DNA from: Methylobacterium sp.
GTDB lineage: Bacteria > Pseudomonadota > Alphaproteobacteria > Rhizobiales > Beijerinckiaceae
Assembly: GCF_019745455.1 (NCBI RefSeq)
Contig: NZ_JAIETD010000001.1
Location: forward strand, 56,611 to 120,610
Reading direction: 5' to 3'
DNA: 64,000 bases
Below are positions 1-9,674 of this stretch, piece after piece; position 1 is the stretch's first letter; each line of letters starts with the position of its first letter. The translations under genes and the position numbers were made by a program. A model generated the notes under the pieces. The model was not told the DNA's origin. It worked only from the letters and a program-made list of their open reading frames with translations, and did no database searches.

Positions 1-1
1 C

Positions 2-406
2 CCGCAGGTCTCGCTGCTGCGCCCGCCGATCGGCGAGCCGCATTTCTACGCGCCGCGCCTCGGCCGTCGCCCGATCCTGTCAGAGCCGCTGCCGGAGATC
101 GCCCTCGATCCGGCGATCGAGGCGTTCATCGCGGCGAAGGATGCGTTTCGCCAGCGCGTGGCGGTGACGCCGGAGCGAATCGTCGCTTTCGTCGAGGACC
201 GGCTCGGCCGCGCCGACGCGATCCGCGGCTCGCAGATTTCCGTCGAGGATGTGGACGATTTCATCGTCTACCAGCGCCTGCGCGAGATCGACGTGCTGTT
301 CGATGGGGCGCTGGCCGGTCGCTACCGTCTGTCGCAGCTCGGAAGCCGCGTCTCGAACGGCTGGCTCGACTGCCCGGACTTTCTCGTCGAGCGCGCGCCC
401 CGCTAA
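2..406 (+). CDS. C-terminal fragment (5' end outside window) of a JetA/MksF-like (kleisin-type) Wadjet subunit
   Basis: Open from the window edge in frame 2 (PQVSLLRPPIGEPHFYAPRLGRRPILSEPLPEIALDP...DFIVYQRLREIDVLFDGALAGRYRLSQLGSRVSNGWLDCPDFLVERAPR*). Identity inferred mainly from linkage to jetB/jetC-like genes; family not confirmed. Confidence 0.45.
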   Translation, partial: PQVSLLRPPIGEPHFYAPRLGRRPILSEPLPEIALDPAIEAFIAAKDAFRQRVAVTPERIVAFVEDRLGRADAIRGSQISVEDVDDFIVYQRLREIDVLFDGALAGRYRLSQLGSRVSNGWLDCPDFLVERAPR

Positions 407-582
407 ATCGAGCGGCGAGCGATGACCACATTCGACCGGTTTTCCCCCGGGTGCCGAGAGACCGAGCATTCTGCCTAATCGGTGCTCTACGGCGCCCATT
501 GTTTCCACTTTACAGAAAACGACTTTCTCCGCAGTGAAAGTGCATACAGCTTCGCTTTCAAACCGGATGGGGTAAACCGCCG

Positions 583-2214
583 ATGGATCATGTGTCCCTG
601 ACCCGCCGTGCCATGCTCGGGGGCGGCGCGGCCCTGGCTACTCTCGGTCCGTCGTTCCGTTCCACGGACGCTCGGGCTCAGGCCGGTCGGCCAGCCGGCA
701 CCCTGAACTACGGCATCTCAATGAGCGATTTGCCGCTCACCACCGGTCAGCCCGATCGCGGCGCCGGCGGATACCAGTTCACCGGCTTCACGCTCTACGA
801 TCCGCTGGTCGCCTGGGAGATGGACGTCGCCGACCGCCCCGGCAAACTCGTGCCCGGCCTTGCCACATCCTGGGAGAGCGACCCCGCCGACCGCAAGAAC
901 TGGATCTTCAAGCTTCGCGACGGCGTGAAATTCCACGACGGCTCGATGCTCGACGCCGACGCGGTGATCTGGAACTTCGACAAGGTCCTCAACAAGGAAG
1001 CCGCGCATTTCGACCAGCGCCAGGCAGCCCAGGTGCGCCCGCGCCTGCCTTCGGTGGCCTCGTACAAGAAGCTCGACGGCATGACCGTGCAGGTCACGAC
1101 GAAGTCGGTCGATTCCCTCTTTCCCTATCAGATGCTGTGGTTCCTGATCTCGTCCCCCGCACAGTTCGAGAAGGTCGGGCGCGACTGGGCGAAGTTCGCT
1201 TTCGAACCGTCGGGTACGGGCCCCTACAAGCTCGCGGGACTGACGCCTCGCGTTCGTGCCGAGCTCGTGCCCAACGAGGCGTACTGGAACCCGAAGCGCG
1301 CGCCGAAGCTCTCGAAGCTGATCCTGAGCTGCCTGCCAGAAGACCTGTCGCGGGTGAACTCGCTCCTCAGCGGCAGCGTCGACCTGATCGAGCTGCCGGC
1401 CCCCGATTCCGTGCCGCGCCTCAAGGCCGCCGGCATGAGGGTGAGCGGCAACGACACGCCGCATGTCTGGAACTACCACCTCTCGATGCTGGAAGGCAGC
1501 CCGTGGCGCGACCTGCGCCTGCGCAAGGCCGCCAACCTCGCCATCGACCGCGAGGGCGTCGCGACCCTGATGGGCGGTCTCGCGACCCCGGCCCAGGGTC
1601 AGATACAGCCCTCGAGCCCGTGGTTCGGCAAGCCGACTTTCAAGCTCGGCTACGATATCGACGCCGCGCGCAAGCTCGTGAAGGATGCCGGCTATTCGCA
1701 GCAGAACCCTCTCAAGACGACTTTCATCATTCCGACCGGCGGCACCGGTCAGATGCTGTCTCTGCCCATCAACGAGTTCATCCAGCAGAGCTGGGCCGAA
1801 ATCGGCATCGCCGTCGATTTCCGCACCGTCGAGCAGGAGGTCGCCTACACGGCCTGGCGCCAGGGCGCTGCCGACCCGAGCCTGAAGGGGGTCACCGGCG
1901 CCAACATCGCCTACGTCACCTCCGATCCGTTCTATGCGTTCCTGCGCTTCTACGATTCGAAGCAGATCGCCCCGAACGGCGTGAACTGGAGCCACTACCG
2001 CAATCCGGAGGTCGACGCGCTCTGCGACAAGATCAAGCAGAGCCTCGACTCAAAGGAACAGGACGCGATGCTCGCCCGCATCCACGAGATCGTGGTCGAT
2101 GACGCCGTCCAGGTCTGGGTGGTGCACGACACCAATTCCCGCGCGATGTCGCCGAAAGTGAAGGGCTACACCCAGGCGCAGCATTGGTTCCAGGACCTGA
2201 CCACGCTGTCGTGA
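583..2214 (+). CDS. ABC transporter substrate-binding protein, peptide/nickel (SBP family 5) type, Tat-like signal
   Basis: N-terminal TRRAMLGGGAAL signal; ...LVPGLATSWESDPADRKNWIFKLRDGVKFHDGSMLDADAVIWNFDKV... typical of SBP_bac_5. Confidence 0.93.
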   Translation: MDHVSLTRRAMLGGGAALATLGPSFRSTDARAQAGRPAGTLNYGISMSDLPLTTGQPDRGAGGYQFTGFTLYDPLVAWEMDVADRPGKLVPGLATSWESDPADRKNWIFKLRDGVKFHDGSMLDADAVIWNFDKVLNKEAAHFDQRQAAQVRPRLPSVASYKKLDGMTVQVTTKSVDSLFPYQMLWFLISSPAQFEKVGRDWAKFAFEPSGTGPYKLAGLTPRVRAELVPNEAYWNPKRAPKLSKLILSCLPEDLSRVNSLLSGSVDLIELPAPDSVPRLKAAGMRVSGNDTPHVWNYHLSMLEGSPWRDLRLRKAANLAIDREGVATLMGGLATPAQGQIQPSSPWFGKPTFKLGYDIDAARKLVKDAGYSQQNPLKTTFIIPTGGTGQMLSLPINEFIQQSWAEIGIAVDFRTVEQEVAYTAWRQGAADPSLKGVTGANIAYVTSDPFYAFLRFYDSKQIAPNGVNWSHYRNPEVDALCDKIKQSLDSKEQDAMLARIHEIVVDDAVQVWVVHDTNSRAMSPKVKGYTQAQHWFQDLTTLS

Positions 2215-2265
2215 CGTCTCGGCTCGTGCGATAGGGGCCGGTCAGAGGCGAACCGACCGGCCGTC

Positions 2266-2901
2266 ATGCTCGAATCCTTCCGCGCCATCGTCGACGGCGA
2301 GGAACCTCCTCCTCCCGGCGCACGCGCGCCCGGGGAGGATGAACTCACCCGCGCCCTGCAAGTGCTTCTGAAGAGCCAGTGCGTCTATGCCGGCACGCCC
2401 GGTATCGGCCGGTCCTACGAGATCGCCCGGCATTACGCTCCGTTCTTCCAGGCCTATTTCGCCTGTCTCGGCTACGGTTTCGAGGTCTCGCACCGCGACC
2501 AGATGGTGTTCCTCCGGGTTCCGCCCGAGGGCGTGCGCCACGACAGCCAGACCGAGCGCCTGCGCAAGGACGAGACACTTGTGCTGCTCGCCCTGCGCCT
2601 CGCTTACGAGGAGGGGCTTCGCGACCACCGCGTGACCACGGACGGGGTCGTCGAATGCACCACCGACGACGTCGCCGACTCGATCCGTACCGCCGCCCGA
2701 AGCGACCCGCCCGAGGAAACGCGGCTCACCGAGATCCTGCGGCTGTTCGCCCGCAAGGGCGCCGTGCGGCTCGGCGAGCGTGACAAACTCGACAAGATCA
2801 CGCCACTGATGATCCTGCCGGGCATAGCCGTGCTCTCGCCCGACGCCTGGATGGAGCAGGTCCGCGCCTGGGCAGCTGCGAGGGGCGAGGACGAGGGCTG
2901 A
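2266..2901 (+). CDS. DUF4194 protein, Wadjet JetB / MukE-like
   Basis: 211 aa; LLKSQCVYAGTPG...YEIARHYAPFFQAYFACLGYGFEV...RLRKDETLVLLALRLAYEEGL matches the DUF4194 pattern; lies upstream of a JetC-like gene. Confidence 0.78.
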   Translation: MLESFRAIVDGEEPPPPGARAPGEDELTRALQVLLKSQCVYAGTPGIGRSYEIARHYAPFFQAYFACLGYGFEVSHRDQMVFLRVPPEGVRHDSQTERLRKDETLVLLALRLAYEEGLRDHRVTTDGVVECTTDDVADSIRTAARSDPPEETRLTEILRLFARKGAVRLGERDKLDKITPLMILPGIAVLSPDAWMEQVRAWAAARGEDEG

Positions 2902-3091
2902 CCGGCAGCCGGGAACGCCCCCGCGCCTGCATCCGTTTCAACCGCCCGGGCTCCTGCGGAGATCGGTGCTTCGTCTCGCAGTGCGCCGTGCCCTGTCTGA
3001 GGCGGTTGGACAAAAGCGCTGACGTTCGCGGGCATTCCCGGCCAGCTCGGAGCGATCGCTTCGGGCCCGCGCGTGTTCCGGGAGACCTCCT

Positions 3092-3946
3092 TTGCTTCGC
3101 ATGAATTCGCCGACGCTCGAACACATCGCCCGACTCGGCTACGGCGCGCGGGGAGCAGTCTATTGCCTCGTCGGCGGGCTCGCGGTTCTTGCCGCCATCG
3201 GCAGCGGCGGTCAGACGGCGGGCAGCAAGTCGGCACTGACGACCCTTCTCACGCAACCCTTCGGGCGGATCTGGCTCGGGCTCATCGCGGTAGGTCTCCT
3301 CTGCTTCGCCGTCTGGCGGATCATCGAGGCTGCCACCGATGCCGATCGCCATGGCCGCTCCGCCAAGGGGCTGGCCGTCCGGGCGGCGCATGCGATCAGC
3401 GGGGTCGTCAATGCGGCGCTGGCGCTCAGTGCCGGGCAACTTGCCCTGGGCATCGGCCGATCGAGCGGGGACGATAGGGCCGCACAGGATTGGACCGCTT
3501 GGCTGCTCGGCCAGCCGTTCGGGCAATGGCTCACCGGCCTCGTCGGACTCGTCCTGATCGGGATCGGCCTGGGCTTCCTCCGCAAGGGTTGGTCGGGCGA
3601 CGTCGTCAAGCACCTCGTCCTTCCTGGCGGAGCCGCATCCTGGGCCGTTCCACTGGGTCGCCTTGGCTTCGCGGCGCGCGGCGTCGTGTTTGCTTTGATC
3701 GGCGCCTTCCTCGTCGTGGCGGCGATCCACAGCCGGTCTTCGGATGTGAAAGGTCTGGGCGAATCTCTCGTCTTCATCCGCAGCCAACCGTTCGGCTGGG
3801 TGCTGCTGGCGCTGACTGCGGCAGGCCTGTTCGCATTCGGCCTCTTCAGCTTCGTCCAGGCCCGCTATCGCCATATCGACGCTCCCGACATGGCCGATGG
3901 AAAGGCTGCCCTGAAAAGCGCGGCGGCCTCGTTGCCGGGACGGTGA
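3092..3946 (+). CDS. DUF1206 family multi-TM membrane protein
   Basis: LEHIARLGYGARGAVYCLVGGLAVLAAIG followed by repeated TM segments, typical of DUF1206; GGAG motif 7 nt before the TTG at 3092 (ATG alternative at 3101). Confidence 0.85.
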   Translation: MLRMNSPTLEHIARLGYGARGAVYCLVGGLAVLAAIGSGGQTAGSKSALTTLLTQPFGRIWLGLIAVGLLCFAVWRIIEAATDADRHGRSAKGLAVRAAHAISGVVNAALALSAGQLALGIGRSSGDDRAAQDWTAWLLGQPFGQWLTGLVGLVLIGIGLGFLRKGWSGDVVKHLVLPGGAASWAVPLGRLGFAARGVVFALIGAFLVVAAIHSRSSDVKGLGESLVFIRSQPFGWVLLALTAAGLFAFGLFSFVQARYRHIDAPDMADGKAALKSAAASLPGR

Positions 3947-4073
3947 GAAAGCCGGTCAGCCGGCCCAACCGCCAAGCAGCCTTGTCCCCGTCCGTTGCTT
4001 CGATCCGGCTTGCGCCGGCCACCCGAGTCGATGCAACTGGCCGGCTATCCACCAGGACCGCCGGACCTTCGGA

Positions 4074-7000
4074 GTGTACCGCCTCACCGATATCGCCCTG
4101 TCCAACTGGTACCTGATCCGGCGCGAGCAGATCCGGATCCGGGGGGCGACCGCCTTGGTCGGGCCGACGGGAGCGGGCAAGTCGACGATCTTCGATGCGG
4201 TCGGGACTGTGCTCGCCGGCAACAATGCCAGCCGGCTCGCGCTCAACGCCTCCGCCTCGGGCCGCAGCGCACGCACGGTGCGCGACTACTGCCTCGGCTG
4301 GATCAGCGACCCCGCCGAGGGTGGCCGCCCGACCCGCGAGGCCTGCGAGACGCTGATCGTCCTCGTCTTCGAGAACGAGGCCTCGGGCCGCACCATCTCG
4401 GTGGGGCTGGCGCTCGCCGCCCGCGCCGAGGACAGCCGCGAGACCACCCTGTCGCGCTTCATCACCGAGGGACACCGCTTCGAAATCGGCGACTATGTCC
4501 GCGAGACGCCGGAGGGCAGCTTCGTCGCGCCCTGGCCCGAGATCGCCAAGGACCTGCGGCTCGCATCCGACCGGTTCGAGGAGTTTCGCTCCTCGGGCGA
4601 GCGCTTCACCGCCGAGGTGCTGGCGCTTCTGCGCGAAGGCGCGCCGGCACCGGAACCGCGCCACTTTCTGCGCACCTTCTCCAATGCCGTCGCCTTCAAG
4701 CCGATCTTCGATTCTTCCGCCTTCGTGCGGTCCTTCGTGCTCGAGCCCGAGCCCCTCGACGTCGCGCGCATCCGCCAATCGGTGGAGAACTGGCGCCGCC
4801 TTCTCGAGACCATCGAGGAACTGGAGCGGCGGCTCTCGCACCTGCGCCGTATCCTCAACCGGTACGAGACATGGGCCGAGGCAAGCCTGTCGGCCGCCCT
4901 GGACGAGCTGCGCGCGGCCGGTGCCGACCTGCGCCGGCGTATCCTCGAATGGTCGAGCGCCCGGACCAAGCTCGCCGAGGTAAGCGAGCGCCTGCGCATC
5001 GCCCGCGACAGCGTCGCCACCAGTCAGGGCTTCGTTCGGGAGATCGACGGCGAGATCGCCACCAAGAAGGCGATCGTCGTCGCAGGCGCCGGGGGCGGGC
5101 GGCTCGCCGCCTCCGATGCCGGCCTGGCCATGCTGTCGCGCGAGCGGCGCGACCTCGCCGCCCGCGTCGCCGATCTCGTCGGGCTCGTGCTGGAGACCGG
5201 GAAACTCTCGGCGGTGATCGGCGAGGTCAGGCGGGTCGATCCGGAAGCGGCGCGCCTCGTCGAGGCCTGTGCCCGTTCCGGCCTGCGCCGGGACGCGCCT
5301 CCCGACGAGAGCCTGCGCTCCGACGGCCCCCTCGCGCGCCTCGTCTCGGCCCTCGCGGGTCTGCCCGACCTAGCCACGCCCCTCGACACCGCGGCCGAGG
5401 ACATGGCCCTGCGTGCCAGAGCTCAGGAGAAGGAGGCTCAGGCCCTCTCGGCCGATTTTGCCGGGGGCCGATCCCAGACCGGGCGCCTGTCGTCCGACAC
5501 CGCGGGTTTTCGCGACGAGCTCGCCCGGCTCGGGATCGAGGCGGTGCCTATCTGCGAGCTCGCCGAGATCGTCGATCCGAAATGGGGCCCGGCCCTGGAG
5601 GGCCTCCTTGGCGGCGCCCGCGAGGCTCTCGTCGTCCAGCCCGATCGGCTCAACCAGGCCTTCGGCCATCTCGAAGCCCGCAAGAGCCAGTTCTACCGCT
5701 GCCTCCTCGTCAAGACGACCGACACCGCAAGGCGCCGCGGCGGGCGTTTCGACGACGGGCCTCTCTCGCTGATCGAGACCAGCGACCCCCATGCCGAGGC
5801 CTTCCTCGCGGCTCGGCTCGGCGGCTTCGACCTCGCACCCAACGATGCCGCTCTCGGCCATATGAGCCGCGCCGTGGCGCCGAGCGGCCGCTCGACCTCC
5901 GGCATGGCTTACTCCGTGGTTCGCCCGGTCCAGCTGATGATGACGCGCGGCAGCCGCGGCCCCACCGCCGAGGGGCGGCAGAACCTGGAACACGCCGTCG
6001 CCGAGGCACGCCGGCTGCGGTCGGAGGCGCTGGTGCTGCGAGAGGCCGCCCGCAGCGCGGCCTTGCTGCGCGTGCGTCTCGCCGAGACCGGCCTCGACAT
6101 CGCTGCCCTGCGCGAGGAAGCCGACGCCATCGAGGGCCGCCGCCGCAGCCTCACAACCGAGCGCGAGGCGGTCGAGAAGGCCGATACCGGCGCTCTCGAT
6201 GCCGAGATCAAGGAGTTGCAGAAGGAGCGCTCGGCCTATCTCACCGAGTTGGTACAGGTGCTCGAGCCCAAGCGCGACGCGCTGCTCGGCGAGGAGGCGG
6301 GGCTGAAGGCCAAGGTCGCCACGGCCCGGGAGGCCGCTCGCGCGGCACTCTCGGCGAGGCGCAGCGCCCATGCCCGCTGGACCGGCGGCGATTCCGTGCG
6401 CATCCGCCTGGTCAAGCCCGAGGGTTTCGATCCGTCAGCCGTCGCCAAGGCCCGGGCCGATGCCGCCGGGCTCGACGCGAAGGATCTCGGCGCCCTCGCC
6501 AATGCCGCCCGCAACGCCGCTCGCGAGGCGATGGAGACGGCCCGCCAGCAGGGCCGTGCCGCCGAGCGCGATCTCGCCGAATATTGCGCGCAGTGGCGGG
6601 TCGAGAATCCGCTCGGGCGCGGTGACGTCCCGGCCTCCTTCGGCTATTCCTGGGTCGCCCGTGCCCATGATGAGGTCGCCGGCCATGAGCTGCGCCGCTA
6701 TCGCGATCAGGCCGTGCGGGCCGAAGGCGAGATGCGCCGGCTGATGATCGAGGACCTGCTGACCCGGCTCGCCGACAAGTTCGAGCGGGTCCGCTCCCGC
6801 CTCGACGCCCTCAACGAACGGCTCTCGACCCAGACTTTCACAGGACAGACCTACGCCTTCGAGGCAGCGGTCGACCGGCGCTACGCCGCCGTCCATGCCC
6901 TCGCCACCGAGGTCGCCCGCTCTCCCGACGCGGCCCAGGCGATCCTGCCGGAAGCCGGCGCCGCAGCCGACGGACCGCTTTCGGCTGCGATCGGTGAGAT

Positions 7001-7526
7001 CTCTGCGCTGATCGCGGGTGAGGAGAGCGCGGCGCGGCTCGCCGATTACCGCAACTACTTCGTCTACGAGATCGGGATGAAGGATAGGGCCGGCAACCGC
7101 ACCACCATGTCGAACCGGGCCTTGCGCGGCTCCGGCGGCGAGGCGCAGGCCCCGTTCTACGTCGCCATCGCGGCGTCCCTAGCCTCGGCCTACTATCCCG
7201 GCGACCGGCCTGGCGACGAGAATCCGGGGCTCGGCCTCTGCCTCCTCGACGAGGCATTTTCCAAGCTCGACGTGCGCAACTCCCAGGCGCTGGTCGACCT
7301 TTACCAGGCTTGGGGCCTGCAGCTCCTTATCGCTGCTCCCGAAGACAAGCGCACCACGCTGACGGAGGTGATGGACACCATCGTGACCGTCTATAAAAGC
7401 CCGGATCTCGCCTCGGTCAGGATCGAGTCAGAGCATCCCCTCGAGGCGGCCAAGCGGGCGCTGGCGGCGATCAACCCAGAGCGTATCGGGATCGCGGGGT
7501 TCGAGGCGAGTGACGCCGCGGAATGA
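4074..7526 (+). CDS. SMC-like ATPase, Wadjet JetC / MksB (SbcC/MukB-like)
   Basis: GTG start; Walker A GPTGAGKST, long Arg/Glu/Ala-rich coiled coils, hinge-like segment (LAEIVDPKWGPALEGLLGG), signature LRGSGGEAQAPFYVAIAAS, Walker B LGLCLLDEAFSKLD. Confidence 0.88.
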   Translation: MYRLTDIALSNWYLIRREQIRIRGATALVGPTGAGKSTIFDAVGTVLAGNNASRLALNASASGRSARTVRDYCLGWISDPAEGGRPTREACETLIVLVFENEASGRTISVGLALAARAEDSRETTLSRFITEGHRFEIGDYVRETPEGSFVAPWPEIAKDLRLASDRFEEFRSSGERFTAEVLALLREGAPAPEPRHFLRTFSNAVAFKPIFDSSAFVRSFVLEPEPLDVARIRQSVENWRRLLETIEELERRLSHLRRILNRYETWAEASLSAALDELRAAGADLRRRILEWSSARTKLAEVSERLRIARDSVATSQGFVREIDGEIATKKAIVVAGAGGGRLAASDAGLAMLSRERRDLAARVADLVGLVLETGKLSAVIGEVRRVDPEAARLVEACARSGLRRDAPPDESLRSDGPLARLVSALAGLPDLATPLDTAAEDMALRARAQEKEAQALSADFAGGRSQTGRLSSDTAGFRDELARLGIEAVPICELAEIVDPKWGPALEGLLGGAREALVVQPDRLNQAFGHLEARKSQFYRCLLVKTTDTARRRGGRFDDGPLSLIETSDPHAEAFLAARLGGFDLAPNDAALGHMSRAVAPSGRSTSGMAYSVVRPVQLMMTRGSRGPTAEGRQNLEHAVAEARRLRSEALVLREAARSAALLRVRLAETGLDIAALREEADAIEGRRRSLTTEREAVEKADTGALDAEIKELQKERSAYLTELVQVLEPKRDALLGEEAGLKAKVATAREAARAALSARRSAHARWTGGDSVRIRLVKPEGFDPSAVAKARADAAGLDAKDLGALANAARNAAREAMETARQQGRAAERDLAEYCAQWRVENPLGRGDVPASFGYSWVARAHDEVAGHELRRYRDQAVRAEGEMRRLMIEDLLTRLADKFERVRSRLDALNERLSTQTFTGQTYAFEAAVDRRYAAVHALATEVARSPDAAQAILPEAGAAADGPLSAAIGEISALIAGEESAARLADYRNYFVYEIGMKDRAGNRTTMSNRALRGSGGEAQAPFYVAIAASLASAYYPGDRPGDENPGLGLCLLDEAFSKLDVRNSQALVDLYQAWGLQLLIAAPEDKRTTLTEVMDTIVTVYKSPDLASVRIESEHPLEAAKRALAAINPERIGIAGFEASDAAE

Positions 7527-7699
7527 CCGTAAGCGCTGCCATCGTCGGCGGCACAGCGGGTGCCAGGGTTCCATCTAGGTTGCCTCGATGTGTGGTCCAC
7601 TCTAGAGGCGAGGCGCGTCGGCGGTGTCTCTTCGAGGCTCGCCCTGATGGTTCGTTGAAGCGGGTGCCGCCGCGACGGGACCGATAAGGAGGTTGAGCC

Positions 7700-8767
7700 A
7701 TGCGCATTCTGGTGACGGGCGGCTGCGGCTTCATCGGCTCTGCCCTCGTGCTGCATTTCGTCGAGGATCTCGGCCATGAGGTGCTCACCCTCGATGCGCT
7801 GACCTATGCGGCCAACCCGATTTCGCTCGCCGGGCTTGGCGACAACCCGCGCCACCGCCTCGTCGAGGCCGACATCTGCGATGCGCCGGCCGTGCGCGCG
7901 GCCTTCGCCGAGTTCCGGCCGCAGGCGGTGATGCATCTGGCCGCCGAGAGCCATGTCGACCGCTCGATCACCGATCCGGGCGCCTTCATCCGCACGAACG
8001 TCATCGGCACCCAGGTCATGCTCGATGCGGCGCGGGGCCATTACGAAGGGCTGATCGGGCCTGAGCGCGAGGCGTTCCGCTTCCTCCACGTCTCCACCGA
8101 CGAGGTCTACGGCTCGCTGCCGCCGGACGGGTTCTTCACCGAGGAGAGCCGCTACGATCCGCGCTCGCCCTATTCGGCCTCGAAGGCGGCGTCCGACCAT
8201 CTGGCGCGGGCCTGGCACGAGACATACGGCCTGCCGGTGTTGATCACCAACTGCTCGAACAATTACGGGCCGCGCCACTTCCCCGAGAAGCTGATCCCGC
8301 TGATGATCCTCAACGCGCTCGAGGGCAAGGACCTGCCAGTCTACGGCGACGGCCTGAACGAGCGCGACTGGATCCATGTCGAGGATCACGCACGCGGCCT
8401 CGTCGCCGTCTTGGAGCGCGGGCGGCTTGGGCAGACCTACCTCCTCGGCGGGCGCTCGGTTCGCAGCAACCTCGCCGTGGTGAAGGGCCTGTGCGCCGCC
8501 TTCGATCGGCTTCGGCCGGGTCATGCTCCGCACGAGCGGCTGATCACCTACGTCACCGACCGTCCCGGCCACGACAGGCGCTACGCCATCGACCCCTCGA
8601 AGGCGGAGGCGGAGGTCGGCTGGGTTCCGACCAAGGTCTTCGAGGAGGCGCTGGAAGAGACGGTGCGGTGGTACCTCGACAACGAGGCCTGGTGGCGCCC
8701 GATCCGCGAGGGCCGCTACTCGGGCGAGCGCCTCGGGCTCGGTTCTGCCTCGGCGGAGGCACCTTGA
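7700..8767 (+). CDS. rfbB: dTDP-glucose 4,6-dehydratase
   Basis: MRILVTGGCGFIGSALVLHF, LAAESHVDRSI, STDEVYGSL, YSASKAASDHL, NCSNNYGPRHFPEKLIP. Confidence 0.97.
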   Translation: MRILVTGGCGFIGSALVLHFVEDLGHEVLTLDALTYAANPISLAGLGDNPRHRLVEADICDAPAVRAAFAEFRPQAVMHLAAESHVDRSITDPGAFIRTNVIGTQVMLDAARGHYEGLIGPEREAFRFLHVSTDEVYGSLPPDGFFTEESRYDPRSPYSASKAASDHLARAWHETYGLPVLITNCSNNYGPRHFPEKLIPLMILNALEGKDLPVYGDGLNERDWIHVEDHARGLVAVLERGRLGQTYLLGGRSVRSNLAVVKGLCAAFDRLRPGHAPHERLITYVTDRPGHDRRYAIDPSKAEAEVGWVPTKVFEEALEETVRWYLDNEAWWRPIREGRYSGERLGLGSASAEAP

Positions 8768-8771
8768 GCGC

Positions 8772-9674
8772 ATGGACATCCTGATCCTCGGCGGGGCCGG
8801 ACAGGTCGGCAGGGAGCTGCAGGTCGCGAGTCTCTGGCCCGCGGGCACCGCCTTGCACACGCCGGACCGTCACGCCCTCGACATCACCGACGAGGCGTCT
8901 GTTGCCAGCATGGTCGGGGAGCGGCCCTGGTCCGCGGTGATCAACGCGGCTGCCTACACTGCCGTCGACAAGGCCGAGAGCGAGGTCGCGGCGGCCTGGC
9001 GCCTCAACGCCCTGGCGCCCGCCTACCTCGCCGCCGAGACCGCCAAGCGGGGCATTCCCCTTGTCCATGTCTCGACGGACTACGTCTTCGACGGCATGGC
9101 GGACGACGCCTACGAGCCTGACGCTGCGATCGCCCCGAGGAGCGTCTACGGCGCCAGCAAGGCGGCCGGCGAGATGGCCGTCCGCACCGCCAACCCGCGC
9201 CACGCCATTGTCCGCACCGCCTGGGTGGTGAGCCCGCACCGGGGCAACTTCGTCAAGACGATGCTGCGGCTCTCCGCCGAGCGCGAGGCGCTCACCGTGG
9301 TCGACGACCAGCACGGCTGCCCGACCAGCGCCGCCGATTTGGCTTCGACGCTCGCGACTATCGCGCTTCGCCTCGCTGGCGACGAGACGGCGCCGACGGG
9401 CACGTTCCACTGCGTCAACGGTGGCGCCACCACCTGGTGCGGCTTTGCCAGGGCCATCGTGGCCGGCTCGGCCGCGAGGGGAGGGCGTCTGGTTCCCGTT
9501 ACCGGCATCCCGACCAGCGCCTACCCGACCCCGGCCCGGCGCCCGGCCAATTCGCGGCTCTCGACGCAGAGCCTGACGGATTCCTACGGCATCAGGCCCC
9601 GCCCGTGGGAGGCGGCCCTCGACGACATCCTCGATCGGCTCGTCGGGCCGGTCAGACAGGGAGACACGCCATGA
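8772..9674 (+). CDS. rfbD: dTDP-4-dehydrorhamnose reductase
   Basis: [52 protein letters not shown]. Confidence 0.97.
   Translation: MDILILGGAGQVGRELQVASLWPAGTALHTPDRHALDITDEASVASMVGERPWSAVINAAAYTAVDKAESEVAAAWRLNALAPAYLAAETAKRGIPLVHVSTDYVFDGMADDAYEPDAAIAPRSVYGASKAAGEMAVRTANPRHAIVRTAWVVSPHRGNFVKTMLRLSAEREALTVVDDQHGCPTSAADLASTLATIALRLAGDETAPTGTFHCVNGGATTWCGFARAIVAGSAARGGRLVPVTGIPTSAYPTPARRPANSRLSTQSLTDSYGIRPRPWEAALDDILDRLVGPVRQGDTP

Noticed and set aside
718-1995. 425-aa antisense ORF opposite the ABC binding protein
   Set aside because: High-GC shadow ORF; composition lacks domain motifs and lies wholly opposite a well-supported CDS.
3995-6625. 876-aa ORF overlapping jetC in another frame
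   Set aside because: Arg/Pro/Ala-biased out-of-frame translation of jetC; no recognisable domain.
7391-8860. 489-aa antisense ORF opposite rfbB
   Set aside because: Shadow ORF opposite a canonical, motif-complete rfbB.
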